Shown here in pieces: positions 8,108 to 17,984 of a stretch of DNA of 64,000 nt. Origin of the DNA: Bradyrhizobium xenonodulans (GTDB lineage Bacteria; Pseudomonadota; Alphaproteobacteria; Rhizobiales; Xanthobacteraceae); assembly GCF_027594865.1 (NCBI RefSeq), contig NZ_CP089391.1, positions 3,254,501 through 3,318,500 of the forward strand, in the 5' to 3' direction. A program made the position numbers and the translations under genes. Under the pieces are notes generated by a model. It saw only the letters and a program-made list of their open reading frames with translations, did no database searches and had not been told where the DNA came from. Numbering within the stretch: position 1 is the stretch's first letter; each line of letters starts with the position of its first letter.

Positions 8108-10066
8108 ATGGACCAACCTCAATCGTTCGACGGCGCCGACGTTCCCGATCCTTCCGCTGGGGGGCCATTGGAACGGGCTACGCTGATGGGCACGCTGGCG
8201 CATCTGTGGCCCTATATCTGGCCGGGCGACCGCTTCGATCTGAAGATGCGGGTGGTCTGGTCGATGGTGCTGCTGCTCGCGGCCAAGCTGATCACGCTGA
8301 CGGTGCCGTTCAGCTTCAAATGGGCGACGGACGCGCTGACCGGCGCCAACACCGCGCCGGTCGCGGCCGACAATTGGCACCTCTGGGTGATCGCCTCGCC
8401 GTTATTGCTGACCGCCAGCTACGGCGTGATGCGCATCGTGATGGCGGTGCTGACGCAATGGCGCGACGGCATCTTCGCCCGCGTCGCCATGCATGCGGTG
8501 CGCAAGCTCGCCACCATTACCTTCGTCCACATGCACGAGCTGTCGCTGCGCTTTCACCTCGAGCGCAAGACCGGCGGCCTGACGCGCGTGCTGGAGCGCG
8601 GCCGCGAGGGCATCGAGGTCATCGTGCGCATGGTGATCCTGCAACTGATCCCGACCATCGTCGAGGTCTCGCTGCTGATGGCCGTGCTGCTCTGGCAGTT
8701 CGACTGGCGCTACGTGGTCGCGACGCTGATCACGGTCACGGTCTACATGTACTACACCTACATCGCGACCGAATGGCGGATCGGCATCCGCCGCAAGATG
8801 AATGATTCCGACACCGAGGCGAACACCAAGGCGATCGACTCGCTGCTCAACTACGAGACCGTGAAATATTTCAGCGCCGAGACGCGCGAGGCGCAGCGCT
8901 ACGACAAGTCGGTCGCGCGCTACGAGGAGGCGAGCGTCCACACCTATACCTCGCTCGCGGTGCTCAACACCGGACAGGCCGTGATCTTCACGCTGGGGCT
9001 GACCGCGACCATGCTGATGTGCGCGATCGGCGTGCGCAACGGCACCAACACGGTCGGCGATTTCGTGCTGGTCAACGCCATGATGATCCAGCTCTACCAG
9101 CCGCTGAATTTCATGGGCATGGTCTATCGCGAGATCAAGCAGGCGATCATCGACATCGAGAAGATGTTCGGCGTGATCGGCCGCGAGGCCGAGATCAAGG
9201 ACGCGCCCGGTGCGCAGCCGCTGACCGTTTCCGCCGGCACGGTGCGCTTCGAGGACGTGCGCTTTGCGTACGAGCCGACGCGCCCGATCCTGAAAGGCAT
9301 CAGCTTCGAGGTGCCGGCTGGGAAAACCGTTGCGATCGTCGGCCCGTCCGGCGCGGGCAAGTCGACCATCTCGCGGCTGCTGTTCCGTCTCTACGACGTC
9401 TCCGGCGGCAAGATTTTGATCGACGGCCAGGACATCCGCGAGGTCACGCAGGCCAGCTTGCGCGCCTCCATCGGCATGGTGCCGCAGGACACGGTGCTGT
9501 TCAACGACACCATCCGCTACAACATCCGTTACGGCCGCTGGGACGCGACCGATGCCGAGGTCGAGGAGGCCGCGAGCCTCGCGCAGATCGACAATTTCAT
9601 CCGCATGGCGCCGATGGGCTATGAGACCCAGGTCGGCGAGCGCGGCCTGAAACTGTCCGGCGGCGAGAAGCAGCGCGTCGCGATCGCGCGCACCGTGCTG
9701 AAGGCGCCGCCGATCCTGGTGCTGGACGAGGCGACCTCGGCGCTCGACACCCACACCGAGCACGAGATCCAGGGCGCGCTCGACCGCGTGGCGAAGAACC
9801 GCACCTCGCTGGTGATCGCGCACCGGCTCTCCACCATTGTCGGCGCCGACGAGATCATCGTGCTGGACCAGGGCCGGATCGCCGAGCGGGGCACCCACGC
9901 CAAGCTGCTGACGCAGGGCGGCCTCTATGCCAGCATGTGGAACAGGCAGCGCGAGGCCGAGGCGGCGCGCGAGAAACTGGCCAAGATGGCCGACTCTAGC
10001 GAGGCGCCCAACCGGGAGCCGCCGCCGGTCAATGACGCCCTGACGACATCAGCGGCCGCGGAGTGA
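8108..10066 (+). CDS. Atm1/HMT1-type ABC exporter, fused permease and ATPase
   Basis: A 652-residue half-transporter. The N-terminal six-helix exporter domain (about residues 40-360) is followed by an ATP-binding domain with Walker A GPSGAGKST (about 412), signature LSGGEKQR (about 515) and Walker B ILVLDEAT. The NYETVKYFSAE segment is typical of the Atm1 subgroup, which exports glutathione-linked sulfur or metal compounds in bacteria and mitochondria. An earlier TTG start at 8069 is possible; I chose the ATG at 8108 because the region before it is not family-like. Confidence 0.9.
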   Translation: MDQPQSFDGADVPDPSAGGPLERATLMGTLAHLWPYIWPGDRFDLKMRVVWSMVLLLAAKLITLTVPFSFKWATDALTGANTAPVAADNWHLWVIASPLLLTASYGVMRIVMAVLTQWRDGIFARVAMHAVRKLATITFVHMHELSLRFHLERKTGGLTRVLERGREGIEVIVRMVILQLIPTIVEVSLLMAVLLWQFDWRYVVATLITVTVYMYYTYIATEWRIGIRRKMNDSDTEANTKAIDSLLNYETVKYFSAETREAQRYDKSVARYEEASVHTYTSLAVLNTGQAVIFTLGLTATMLMCAIGVRNGTNTVGDFVLVNAMMIQLYQPLNFMGMVYREIKQAIIDIEKMFGVIGREAEIKDAPGAQPLTVSAGTVRFEDVRFAYEPTRPILKGISFEVPAGKTVAIVGPSGAGKSTISRLLFRLYDVSGGKILIDGQDIREVTQASLRASIGMVPQDTVLFNDTIRYNIRYGRWDATDAEVEEAASLAQIDNFIRMAPMGYETQVGERGLKLSGGEKQRVAIARTVLKAPPILVLDEATSALDTHTEHEIQGALDRVAKNRTSLVIAHRLSTIVGADEIIVLDQGRIAERGTHAKLLTQGGLYASMWNRQREAEAAREKLAKMADSSEAPNREPPPVNDALTTSAAAE

Positions 10067-10153
10067 CCTTGTCTCCGGTCCCAACTCTGGCCTAAACAAG
10101 CCCACCGCACGGGGACGCCCCGCGCGCCATCAACTCCTAGGCGGCAGATAACG

Positions 10154-10852
10154 ATGTCCATTCTCGATTCGATCCAGCGTCAGATCCCGCCGATCCACAA
10201 GGAGGGCTATCCCTTCATCGGCGGTTTTGCGCTGGCAAGTCTCGTCCTGTTCTGGCTGTGGTCGCCTCTGGGGTGGATCGGCACGATCCTGACCGTGTGG
10301 TGCGCGCTGTTCTTCCGCGACCCGGTTCGTGTGACGCCGGTGCGCGAGGGGCTCGTGGTGTCGCCGGCCGACGGCCGCGTCTCGATGATCAGCATGGCAC
10401 TGCCGCCGGCCGAGCTCGGGCTCGGCGACCGGCCGCTGCCGCGCATCTCGGTGTTCATGAGTGTGTTCAATTGCCACGTGAATCGCAGTCCGATCGCGGG
10501 CAGGGTGGATCGTATCGCCTACCGGCCCGGCCTGTTCATCAACGCCGAGCTCGACAAGGCGAGCGAGGACAATGAACGCAACTCGCTCGTGATCACGACG
10601 CCGACGGCGCGGATCGGCGTGATCCAGATCGCTGGGCTCGTCGCCAAGCGCATCGTCTGCTTCGTCAAGGAGGGGCAGGCCATCGGCGCCGGCGAGCGCT
10701 TCGGCCTGATCCGCTTCGGCTCGCGGCTCGACGTCTACCTGCCGCTGGGCACCAAGGCGTTGGTCTCGGAAGGGCAGACCGCGATCGCCGGCGAGACGAT
10801 TTTGGCCGATCTCGCCGGAGACGACCCGAGCCGCGCCTATCGCGCCAATTAA
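10154..10852 (+). CDS. psd: Phosphatidylserine decarboxylase (archaeal/short type)
   Basis: A 232-residue membrane-linked proenzyme that decarboxylates phosphatidylserine to phosphatidylethanolamine. The self-cleavage site is visible as RFGS with Gly189-Ser190; cleavage leaves a pyruvoyl group on the new chain. Residues about 25-55 are hydrophobic. The short length matches the alphaproteobacterial form. It is followed by pssA, so the two consecutive steps of phosphatidylethanolamine synthesis are adjacent. Confidence 0.95.
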   Translation: MSILDSIQRQIPPIHKEGYPFIGGFALASLVLFWLWSPLGWIGTILTVWCALFFRDPVRVTPVREGLVVSPADGRVSMISMALPPAELGLGDRPLPRISVFMSVFNCHVNRSPIAGRVDRIAYRPGLFINAELDKASEDNERNSLVITTPTARIGVIQIAGLVAKRIVCFVKEGQAIGAGERFGLIRFGSRLDVYLPLGTKALVSEGQTAIAGETILADLAGDDPSRAYRAN

Positions 10853-10874
10853 CCAATAAGTCGGTGCTGGAGGG

Positions 10875-10897
10875 CCTTCCGCCGCAATGGCGGAGGG
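10875..10897 (+). other. Hairpin between psd and pssA
   Basis: CCTTCCGCC-GCAAT-GGCGGAGGG can pair as a nine-base stem with a five-base loop. There is no T-tract, so it is not a standard terminator; it could attenuate or protect mRNA between the two genes. Confidence 0.35.
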
Positions 10898-10932
10898 GAG
10901 CGCGGCTTGCTATATCTCACTTGAGGTAAGCC

Positions 10933-11814
10933 ATGACGCCCTATGATTTCAAAGACCCTGACGTACGCCGCCGGCGGTTCCGCCCGATCCCGGTGCGCAT
11001 GCTCGTGCCCAACGTCATCACGCTGCTGGCGATCTGCGCCGGCCTGACCTCGATCCGCCTGTCGATCGAGGGGCGGATGTCGCTCGCCGTCTACGCCATC
11101 GTGTTCGCGGCCGCGCTCGACGGCATCGACGGTCGCGTCGCACGCATTCTCAAGGGCCAGTCCAAGTTCGGCGCCGAGCTCGACAGCCTCGCCGACTTCG
11201 TCAATTTCGGCGTCGCGCCCGGCCTGATGCTGTACTTCTGGCAGCTCCACGAGCTCGGCAATGCCGGCTGGATCGCCGCGATGGTGTTCGCGATCTCCGG
11301 CGGCTTAAGGCTCGCGCGGTTCAATGCCACCATGGACGATCCGAACAAGCCGGCCTTCGCCGCCAATTTCTTCACCGGCGTGCCGGCGCCCGCCGGCGCG
11401 ATCACCGTGCTGCTGCCGATCTATATCGCGTTCCTCGATCTCGGCCGGCTGCCCGCGGCGGTGACGGCCGCCTATACGCTGCTGATCGCCTTCCTGATGG
11501 TGTCACGCCTGCCGGTGTTCTCCGGCAAGACCAAGCGTATGCGCGTGCCCCCCGAGCTGGTGCTGCCGGCGTTCGTCGCGGTCATCGTCTTCATCGCGCT
11601 GCTGATCGCCTATCCCTGGCACGTGCTCTCGATCGGCACGGTGCTGTATCTGCTCGCCCTGCCGCTCGGTTACAAATCCTATCGCGACCAGGCGCGCGCG
11701 ATGGAGGCCTCCGCGCCATCGGGAGGCGAGGTCCCGTCGCCGCCTTCGGCGCCGACGCTGGCCAATTTGTCGGAGCCGCCGCACGACGACGACCGGCCCG
11801 GACGGCTGCACTGA
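10933..11814 (+). CDS. pssA: CDP-diacylglycerol-serine O-phosphatidyltransferase
   Basis: A 293-residue integral membrane enzyme that makes phosphatidylserine from CDP-diacylglycerol and serine. The CDP-alcohol phosphotransferase motif is complete: DGIDGRVAR (residues 63-71), Gly80, then Asp84 and Asp88 in GAELDSLAD. About seven hydrophobic segments follow. The last 40 residues are a hydrophilic Ser/Pro-rich tail, longer than the catalytic core needs. It lies 80 bases after psd and is likely in the same transcription unit. Confidence 0.95.
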   Translation: MTPYDFKDPDVRRRRFRPIPVRMLVPNVITLLAICAGLTSIRLSIEGRMSLAVYAIVFAAALDGIDGRVARILKGQSKFGAELDSLADFVNFGVAPGLMLYFWQLHELGNAGWIAAMVFAISGGLRLARFNATMDDPNKPAFAANFFTGVPAPAGAITVLLPIYIAFLDLGRLPAAVTAAYTLLIAFLMVSRLPVFSGKTKRMRVPPELVLPAFVAVIVFIALLIAYPWHVLSIGTVLYLLALPLGYKSYRDQARAMEASAPSGGEVPSPPSAPTLANLSEPPHDDDRPGRLH

Positions 11815-11936
11815 ACGGCAAGACGCGGATATCTGCCATGAGGCGCCCTGAGTTGGGTTGAGACCCGATCTCGGCTATATCGCCCTGTGCCGGCGGCACC
11901 GCGCCAACAGCGGCCGCCAATCTGGGAGAGAACGCT

Positions 11937-12656
11937 GTGACTGATACTGCGACCGGGCCGCTGCCCGCTTCCGTCCTCGAAGCGCTGGGCCGCTATGACA
12001 CCCCGACGATCTGCAACGCCATGGAGATCGTGGCACCCGAACGCCGCTTGATCGGCTACACCACCAAGCAACTGGTCTGCCCGTTCCCCGAGTTGCCGCC
12101 GATCGTCGGCTATGCCCGCACGGTCGCGATCCGCTCGGTGCTGAAGTCTTCGCTGCCGGCCGAAGAGCAGTCCAGGCGCCGCATCGAATATTACGAATAT
12201 GTCGGCACCGGCTTTGGGCCGCGCATCTCGGTGATCCAGGACATCGACGGTCCCGATGTCGGCTACGGCGCGTTCTGGGGCGAGGTGCAGAGCAACGTGC
12301 ACAAGGCGCTCGGCTGCCTCGGCGTCATCACCGACGGCTCGATCCGCGACATCCCGCAATGGGCCCCTGGCTTCCAGGCGCTGGCCGGCTCGATCGGCCC
12401 GTCGCATGCATGGGTGCACGCCGAGAGCTTTGGCGGCGAGGTCCGCGTCGCCGGCATGACCGTGAAATCCGACGATCTCATCCATGCTGACCAGCATGGC
12501 GCCATCGTGATCCCGCGCGACATCGCGGCCAAGCTGCCCGAGGCCGCCGAGCTCTGCGGCCGCCGCGAAACGCCGATCCTGGAGATCGCCCGCAGCCCCG
12601 ACTTCTCGCTGGAGAAGCTGAAGGCCGCGCTGAAACGCTCGGCTGAGATCCATTAA
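11937..12656 (+). CDS. RraA family protein, probable aldolase or decarboxylase
   Basis: A 239-residue protein of the RraA/HMG-aldolase fold. The motif GVITDGSIRDI carries the Arg-Asp pair typical of the group. Members include regulators of RNase E and class II aldolases for 4-hydroxy-4-methyl-2-oxoglutarate; sequence alone does not separate these. Start is GTG at 11937 with TGGGAGAG about 8-13 bases upstream. It is a distant paralogue of the galC/ligK gene at 62912. Confidence 0.8.
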   Translation: MTDTATGPLPASVLEALGRYDTPTICNAMEIVAPERRLIGYTTKQLVCPFPELPPIVGYARTVAIRSVLKSSLPAEEQSRRRIEYYEYVGTGFGPRISVIQDIDGPDVGYGAFWGEVQSNVHKALGCLGVITDGSIRDIPQWAPGFQALAGSIGPSHAWVHAESFGGEVRVAGMTVKSDDLIHADQHGAIVIPRDIAAKLPEAAELCGRRETPILEIARSPDFSLEKLKAALKRSAEIH

Positions 12657-12671
12657 AGGTCTGAATAAGGC

Positions 12672-12962
12672 CTACGGCCGCGATGCCGGCCGTGGGCCGC
12701 CGTGTTCCAGAAACAGGGCGGCCTGATCCGGCTCGCCGAACACTGCGGCGGCGCATCCGATCAGGGTGAAGCCGCCGGCGAGATCCCACAGGGTGATATC
12801 GTCCGCATTGTCCGGCAGATGAATCAAGTGTGCCGCGATCACGGCGAAGCCGGCCTCGACAAAGAGCAACACGCTGAATGCCGGCAGGACCAGCTCCGGC
12901 TCGAGCAGGTGAAGCGCCAGGACCGCGGGCAGCGCGGTGAGAAGGCTGAACAGCGTCAACAT
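12672..12962 (-). CDS. Small integral membrane protein of unknown function
   Basis: A 96-residue protein starting MLTLFSLLTALPAVLALHLL, with three hydrophobic segments (about residues 1-20, 25-45 and 60-78) and a short polar tail ending GGPRPASRP. The ATG at 12962 has GGGAG about 10 bases upstream; the longer open frame upstream has no such site. It is divergent from the SDR gene at 13063, with a 100-base shared promoter region. No known domain recognised. Confidence 0.6.
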   Translation of the reverse strand: MLTLFSLLTALPAVLALHLLEPELVLPAFSVLLFVEAGFAVIAAHLIHLPDNADDITLWDLAGGFTLIGCAAAVFGEPDQAALFLEHGGPRPASRP

Positions 12963-13062
12963 TGTAAAACGGCTCCCGTGATGGAGCATGTCGCACGGCC
13001 ACAGAATACTGCATCGTCTCTCGCCGCGGATGTGGCGCAGGGCCGCAGCCGGAGGACGCACG

Positions 13063-13887
13063 ATGAAGATGAATGGCAAGACGATCCTGGTCACCGGCTC
13101 GACCGACGGCGTCGGCCGCTACGTCGCGCGCCGGCTGGCCGAAGACGGTGCAAGGGTCCTGATCCATGGCCGTAATGCGGCGCGTGCGAAGGTCTTGAGC
13201 GACGAGATCGCGAAGGCCGGCGGTGCCGCGCCGACCTTCTACCAGGCCGATCTGTCGTCGATGGCGGGCACGCGCGCGCTTGCCGACGCTGTGAAACGCG
13301 ATCACCAGCGCATCGACGTCCTCATCAGCAATGCCGGCATCGGCTCGCAGAACGATGGGCCGGAACGACAGGTCAGCGCCGACGGTCACGAGCTGCGCTT
13401 TGCCGTGAATTACCTCTCCGGTTTCCTGCTGGCCCATCTGTTGCTGCCGTTGCTCAAGGCTGCGGCGCCGTCGCGTATCGTCAATGTCGCTTCCCTCGGC
13501 CAGCACCCGATCGATTTCGACGACGTCATGATCACGAAAGGCTACAGCGGCTCGCGTGCCTATGCGCAGAGCAAGCTTTCGCAGATCATGTTCACCATCG
13601 ATTTCGCGGACGAGTTGAGAGGGGCCGGTATCACGGTCAACTCGCTGCATCCTGCGACCTACATGAACACCACGATGGTGCGTGCCGGCGGCGTCACGCC
13701 GATCTCGACGGTGGAGCAAGGCGGTGCAGCGATCCTGCACCTCGTCGAGGGCGACGATGTCGCTGACAAGAGTGGCCTGTTCTTCAACGGCATGAGCGAG
13801 GCGCGCGCTAATCCGCAGGCCTACGATGCCGACGCGCGCAAGCGCCTCCGTGCCCTCAGCCTGGAACTGACGGGCCTGTCGTCCTAG
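13063..13887 (+). CDS. Short-chain dehydrogenase/reductase (SDR)
   Basis: A 274-residue NAD(P)-dependent oxidoreductase with a Rossmann fold. The cofactor motif TGSTDGVG is at residues 11-18, the SNAG variant of the NNAG motif near 91, and the catalytic YxxxK as YAQSK (about residue 168). The overall pattern resembles the retinol-dehydrogenase/WWOX-like SDRs, but the substrate is unknown. GGAGGA lies about eight bases before the ATG. Confidence 0.88.
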   Translation: MKMNGKTILVTGSTDGVGRYVARRLAEDGARVLIHGRNAARAKVLSDEIAKAGGAAPTFYQADLSSMAGTRALADAVKRDHQRIDVLISNAGIGSQNDGPERQVSADGHELRFAVNYLSGFLLAHLLLPLLKAAAPSRIVNVASLGQHPIDFDDVMITKGYSGSRAYAQSKLSQIMFTIDFADELRGAGITVNSLHPATYMNTTMVRAGGVTPISTVEQGGAAILHLVEGDDVADKSGLFFNGMSEARANPQAYDADARKRLRALSLELTGLSS

Positions 13888-14100
13888 TGCGCCGCAATTA
13901 TGGTTAGCGAAGCGTTGAAATTCCTGTTGGCGGGCGGCAAAGCCGGCCTTCATTCAGCGCGCTGCGCACCTCTGGCGCGCCGCCTCAACTTAACCTTTAC
14001 GCGGCTTTAAGGGCGGCGCTCTAGGGTTTCCGGTGCGGTTCGGGGTTGGGCCGCGCCAGCGGCCAGGACGGCCGTTGTTGCGTTCGCGTTGGAGTGTCCC

Positions 14101-14874
14101 ATGGATATCATGACGAGCGTCGGGCTCATTGCGGGCATCATCGTCATCACGATGATGATCTTCATGGGCGGCGACCTGCATATGTTCATCTCCGAACATG
14201 CCATGATCATCATCTTCGGCGGCTCGATCTCCGCCACCATGATCCGCTTTCCGCTCTCGGCGCTGCTGCACGGCCTTCCGCTCGGCGCCAAGTTCGCCTT
14301 CACCATGAGCCGCCTGTCCGCCCACGACCTCGTCGACGAGCTCGCCCGCATCGCCGAGATCGCCCGCAAGCAGGGCCCTGTGGGCCTCGAAAAGGTCGAG
14401 ACCGACGAGCCGTTCCTCGCCAAGGGCATCCGCTACGTCGCCGACGGCTACGACCTCGACTTCATCCGCGACAATCTCGAGCGCGACCGCGACAACTTCC
14501 TGATGCACCTCGACGAAGGCAGCAAGATCTACCGCGCCATCGGCGACTGCGCACCGGCCTTCGGCATGATCGGCACGCTGATCGGCATGGTGCAGATGTT
14601 CGCGAACATGACCGACCCCTCCAAGCTCGGTCCGTTCATGGCGACCGCGCTGCTTGCGACGCTCTACGGCGCGCTCGTCGCGAACCTGTTCTGTCTGCCG
14701 ATCGCCGACAAGCTGCACGGCAAGCTGCTCGACGAGGAAACCAACCGCACCCTGATCATCGACGGCATCCTGATGATCCGCGACTCCAAGAGCCCGACGC
14801 TCGTGCGCGAAATGCTGCTGGCCTATTTGCCGGAGAAGCATCGTCACGCCGAAGGCGAGCCGGTGCCGGCCTAA
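14101..14874 (+). CDS. motA: Flagellar motor stator protein MotA (MotA/PomA type)
   Basis: A 257-residue inner-membrane protein of the MotA/TolQ/ExbB superfamily. Two N-terminal helices (about residues 6-24 and 32-48) are followed by a large cytoplasmic domain with charged residues for rotor contact, then two C-terminal helices around APAFGMIGTLIGMVQM (about 155-170) and FMATALLATLYGALVANLFCLPIA (about 180-203). It is followed after 25 bases by motB, confirming the stator pair. No other flagellar genes are in the window. Confidence 0.92.
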   Translation: MDIMTSVGLIAGIIVITMMIFMGGDLHMFISEHAMIIIFGGSISATMIRFPLSALLHGLPLGAKFAFTMSRLSAHDLVDELARIAEIARKQGPVGLEKVETDEPFLAKGIRYVADGYDLDFIRDNLERDRDNFLMHLDEGSKIYRAIGDCAPAFGMIGTLIGMVQMFANMTDPSKLGPFMATALLATLYGALVANLFCLPIADKLHGKLLDEETNRTLIIDGILMIRDSKSPTLVREMLLAYLPEKHRHAEGEPVPA

Positions 14875-14899
14875 GGCCGCCCGGTCCGGATATTGAGAG

Positions 14900-15730
14900 A
14901 TGGCCAAGAAGAAGCGCGGCGATGCTCACGGTGGCGGTCACGGCTGGTTCGTGACCTTCGCCGACCTGATGGGCCTGATGATGAGCTTCTTCGTGATGCT
15001 CGTCGCGTTCTCGACCCAGGACGCCAACAAGCTGAAGATCGTCGCCGGCTCGATGCGCGACGCCTTCGGCGTGCAGAGCGAAGCGCGCTACGCCGGCATC
15101 GTCGAATCCGACGGCCTGCCGACCCGCCCGCGGCTGAAGAACGTCGATCACATCCAGCCCGAGGATGCCTCTAACACGCCGACGCCGGATCAGGAGGACC
15201 GCGACAAGACGTCAGGGGCGAAGATCAAGGTCGACCGCAATTTCGCGCTCGCTGCGGCCTCGCTGCGCCAGGCCTTGCAGGACATGCCGGAACTGACCGA
15301 GATGTCCAAGCACATCATGTTCGAGGAGACCAAGCAGGGCCTCAATCTGGAGATCGTCGACCAGGACGGCCGCTCGATGTTCGCCGACGGCTCCAAGGTG
15401 CCCTATGACCGCACCCGCCGCCTGATCGAGAAGCTCGCGATTCCGCTCAAGGCGACGCCGCTCCGCGTCTCCATCGCCGGCCATACCGCGGCCGGCTTCG
15501 TGCCGGTCCGCAGCGATTACGGTGCCTTCGACCTGTCGGCCGACCGCGCCAATGCCGTGCGCCAGATCCTCGAGCGTGAGGGGCTGCCGGCCTCGCACGT
15601 CTTTGCCGTCGCCGGCAAGGCGGACACCCAGCCGCTGTTTCCGGACGATCCCTCGCTCGCCGCCAACCGGCGGGTGACCATCACCCTGATGCGCGAAGAT
15701 CCGCCGCTGCCGCCGAATTTGAAGCCGTAG
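14900..15730 (+). CDS. motB: Flagellar motor stator protein MotB (OmpA-like peptidoglycan-binding)
   Basis: A 276-residue partner of MotA. One transmembrane helix near the N-terminus contains the proton-binding Asp in FADLMGLMMSFFVML (Asp about residue 22). A linker follows, then an OmpA-type domain (about 140-265) with the LSADRANAVRQIL and ANRRVTI motifs that bind peptidoglycan. Proton flow through MotA-MotB drives rotation. Confidence 0.92.
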   Translation: MAKKKRGDAHGGGHGWFVTFADLMGLMMSFFVMLVAFSTQDANKLKIVAGSMRDAFGVQSEARYAGIVESDGLPTRPRLKNVDHIQPEDASNTPTPDQEDRDKTSGAKIKVDRNFALAAASLRQALQDMPELTEMSKHIMFEETKQGLNLEIVDQDGRSMFADGSKVPYDRTRRLIEKLAIPLKATPLRVSIAGHTAAGFVPVRSDYGAFDLSADRANAVRQILEREGLPASHVFAVAGKADTQPLFPDDPSLAANRRVTITLMREDPPLPPNLKP

Positions 15731-15943
15731 AGCGTTTTCGAGGGAGGGGAGCCATCGACTCGCGCCCTAGGCGCTTGCGCTACCATCCTACCTGAGGCAT
15801 GTCGTCGCGCTGGCAACGACCGTTGCTGCATCGTCACAGCATCTGCCCCGCCGGCTGCTATGGTGGGGCTCCGATTGACAGGCGCGCCGGAACCGTCAAA
15901 AGGCGCCGGATCAATTCTCGGGAAGAAGCGTTTCCAGTTTCAC

Positions 15944-17842
15944 ATGACGGCGAGCATCACATCGACCGAAGCTCAGGACGGGCCGGTCACCTCGGGTTTC
16001 TGGGGCCTGACGCTCGGGAGCATCGGCGTCGTCTTCGGCGATATCGGCACATCACCGCTCTACGCATTCCACGAGGCGGTCAGGGGCGCGGCCCATGGCG
16101 AGCCGGTCTCACGGGTCATGGTGCTCGGCGTGCTCTCGCTGATCCTCTGGGCGCTCTTGATCGTCGTCACCGCCAAATACGTCCTGCTGCTGCTGCGCGC
16201 CGACAATAACGGGGAGGGCGGCACGCTCTCGCTGATGGCGCTCGGCCAGCGCGCGCTCGGACGGCGGAGCTGGTTCCTGCTCGCCCTCGGCGTGGTCGGC
16301 GCCTCCATGTTCATCGGCGATTCCATGATCACACCGGCGATCTCGGTGCTGTCGGCGGTCGAGGGCCTCAAGCTCGCAACGCCTGCCTTCGAGCACTACG
16401 TCGTGCCGCTCACCGTCCTCATCCTGGCATTGCTCTTTGCGGTCCAGAGCAAGGGGACGGCGCTGGTGGCTTCGGCCTTCGGGCCGGTGATGGTGATCTG
16501 GTTCACCGTCATCGCGGTGATGGGCGCCGTTCACATTGCCGACGATCCGTCGGTACTGGCCGCGATCAATCCCTATTACGCCCTGCAATTCCTGCTGTCG
16601 CACGGCACGATCGGCCTGGTGACGCTGGGTGCCGTGTTCCTCGCGGTGACCGGGGGCGAAGCGCTCTACGCCGATCTCGGCCATTTCGGCCGCAAGCCGA
16701 TCCAGTCGGCCTGGATGTTCTTCGTGCTGCCTGCGCTCTTGATCAACTATTTCGGGCAGGGCGCGCTGGTGCTGTCCGATCCCGGCGCGATCGAGCATTC
16801 GTTCTACCGCATGGTGCCCGAGAGCCTGGTGCTGCCGCTGGTGGGCCTGGCGACCGCCGCAACCGTGATCGCGAGCCAGGCGGTGATCACCGGCGCCTAC
16901 TCGCTGGTCTATCAGGCGGTGCAGCTCGGCCTCCTGCCGCGATTCGAGGTGCGCTACACCTCCGAAACCCATGCCGGTCAGATCTATCTGCCGCGCGTCA
17001 ACCGGCTGCTGCTGATCGGCGTGATGTTGCTGGTGCTGCTGTTCCACACCCCCAGCAACCTGGCCTCGGCCTACGGCATCGCGGTCTCCACCACCATGGT
17101 CGCCGACGGCATCATGGGCTTTATCGTAATCTGGAAGTTGTGGAACTGGCGTGCTGCCGCGGCTGCGGCCGTGATCTTGCCCTTCGTCGTCGTCGACATA
17201 AGTTTTTTCAGTGCCAATCTGCTCAAGCTGCTCGAGGGCGCCTGGGTGCCGCTGCTGTTCGGTGCCGCCATGGCCGGGACGATCTGGACGTGGCGGAAAG
17301 GCTCGGCAATCCTGATCCAGAAGACGCGGCGGATCGAGGTGCCGCTCGACGATCTGATCCGGAGCCTGGAGAAGCGGCCGCCGCACATCGTCAAGGGCAC
17401 CGCCGTATTCCTCACCAGCGATCCCTCTTTCGTGCCGACCGCGCTGTTGCACAATCTCAAGCACAACAAGGTGCTGCACGAGCACAACGTGATCCTGACC
17501 ATCGAGACCGCGCATACGCCGCGGGTCGATCTGTCGGAACGTTTCCGGATGGAGAAGATCAGCGACAAGTTCTTCAAGGTCCGCCTGCGCTTCGGCTACA
17601 TGGAACAGCCGAACGTGCCCAAGGCACTTGCGATCGCGCGCAAGCAGGGCTGGCAGTTCGACATCATGTCGACGTCGTTCTTCGTGTCGCGGCGGTCGCT
17701 GAAGGCCTCGGCGCAGTCGGGCATGCCGCTGTGGCAGGACCATTTGTTCATCGCGCTGAGCCGGTCCGCCAATGACGCCACCGACTATTTCCAGATTCCC
17801 ACAGGGCGGGTGGTTGAAGTTGGCACGCAAGTCACCATTTGA
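15944..17842 (+). CDS. kup: Kup-type low-affinity potassium transporter, copy 1
   Basis: A 632-residue K+/H+ symporter of the KUP/HAK/KT family. The N-terminal signature [18 protein letters not shown] is at about residues 25-42; twelve hydrophobic segments follow and then a cytoplasmic C-terminal domain ending [10 protein letters not shown] chose the ATG at 15944 because the sequence before it is not conserved with copy 2. A second kup starts 142 bases downstream. A fragment of the TAGAGCGTTTTCGAG repeat type lies upstream near 15729-15745. Confidence 0.95.
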   Translation: MTASITSTEAQDGPVTSGFWGLTLGSIGVVFGDIGTSPLYAFHEAVRGAAHGEPVSRVMVLGVLSLILWALLIVVTAKYVLLLLRADNNGEGGTLSLMALGQRALGRRSWFLLALGVVGASMFIGDSMITPAISVLSAVEGLKLATPAFEHYVVPLTVLILALLFAVQSKGTALVASAFGPVMVIWFTVIAVMGAVHIADDPSVLAAINPYYALQFLLSHGTIGLVTLGAVFLAVTGGEALYADLGHFGRKPIQSAWMFFVLPALLINYFGQGALVLSDPGAIEHSFYRMVPESLVLPLVGLATAATVIASQAVITGAYSLVYQAVQLGLLPRFEVRYTSETHAGQIYLPRVNRLLLIGVMLLVLLFHTPSNLASAYGIAVSTTMVADGIMGFIVIWKLWNWRAAAAAAVILPFVVVDISFFSANLLKLLEGAWVPLLFGAAMAGTIWTWRKGSAILIQKTRRIEVPLDDLIRSLEKRPPHIVKGTAVFLTSDPSFVPTALLHNLKHNKVLHEHNVILTIETAHTPRVDLSERFRMEKISDKFFKVRLRFGYMEQPNVPKALAIARKQGWQFDIMSTSFFVSRRSLKASAQSGMPLWQDHLFIALSRSANDATDYFQIPTGRVVEVGTQVTI

Positions 17843-17984
17843 ACGCAATCGGCGGACCCATGCAAAATTCGCATGGCGAGGGCCCAGATTCGGGCTAGGC
17901 TATGCCGGCGGCGCAGGACTATAAGCCGCGCGCTCTTCCGCCGTTGTGCAGCGAAGCATTTTTTAGAGGCCACTGGGCTCTCCC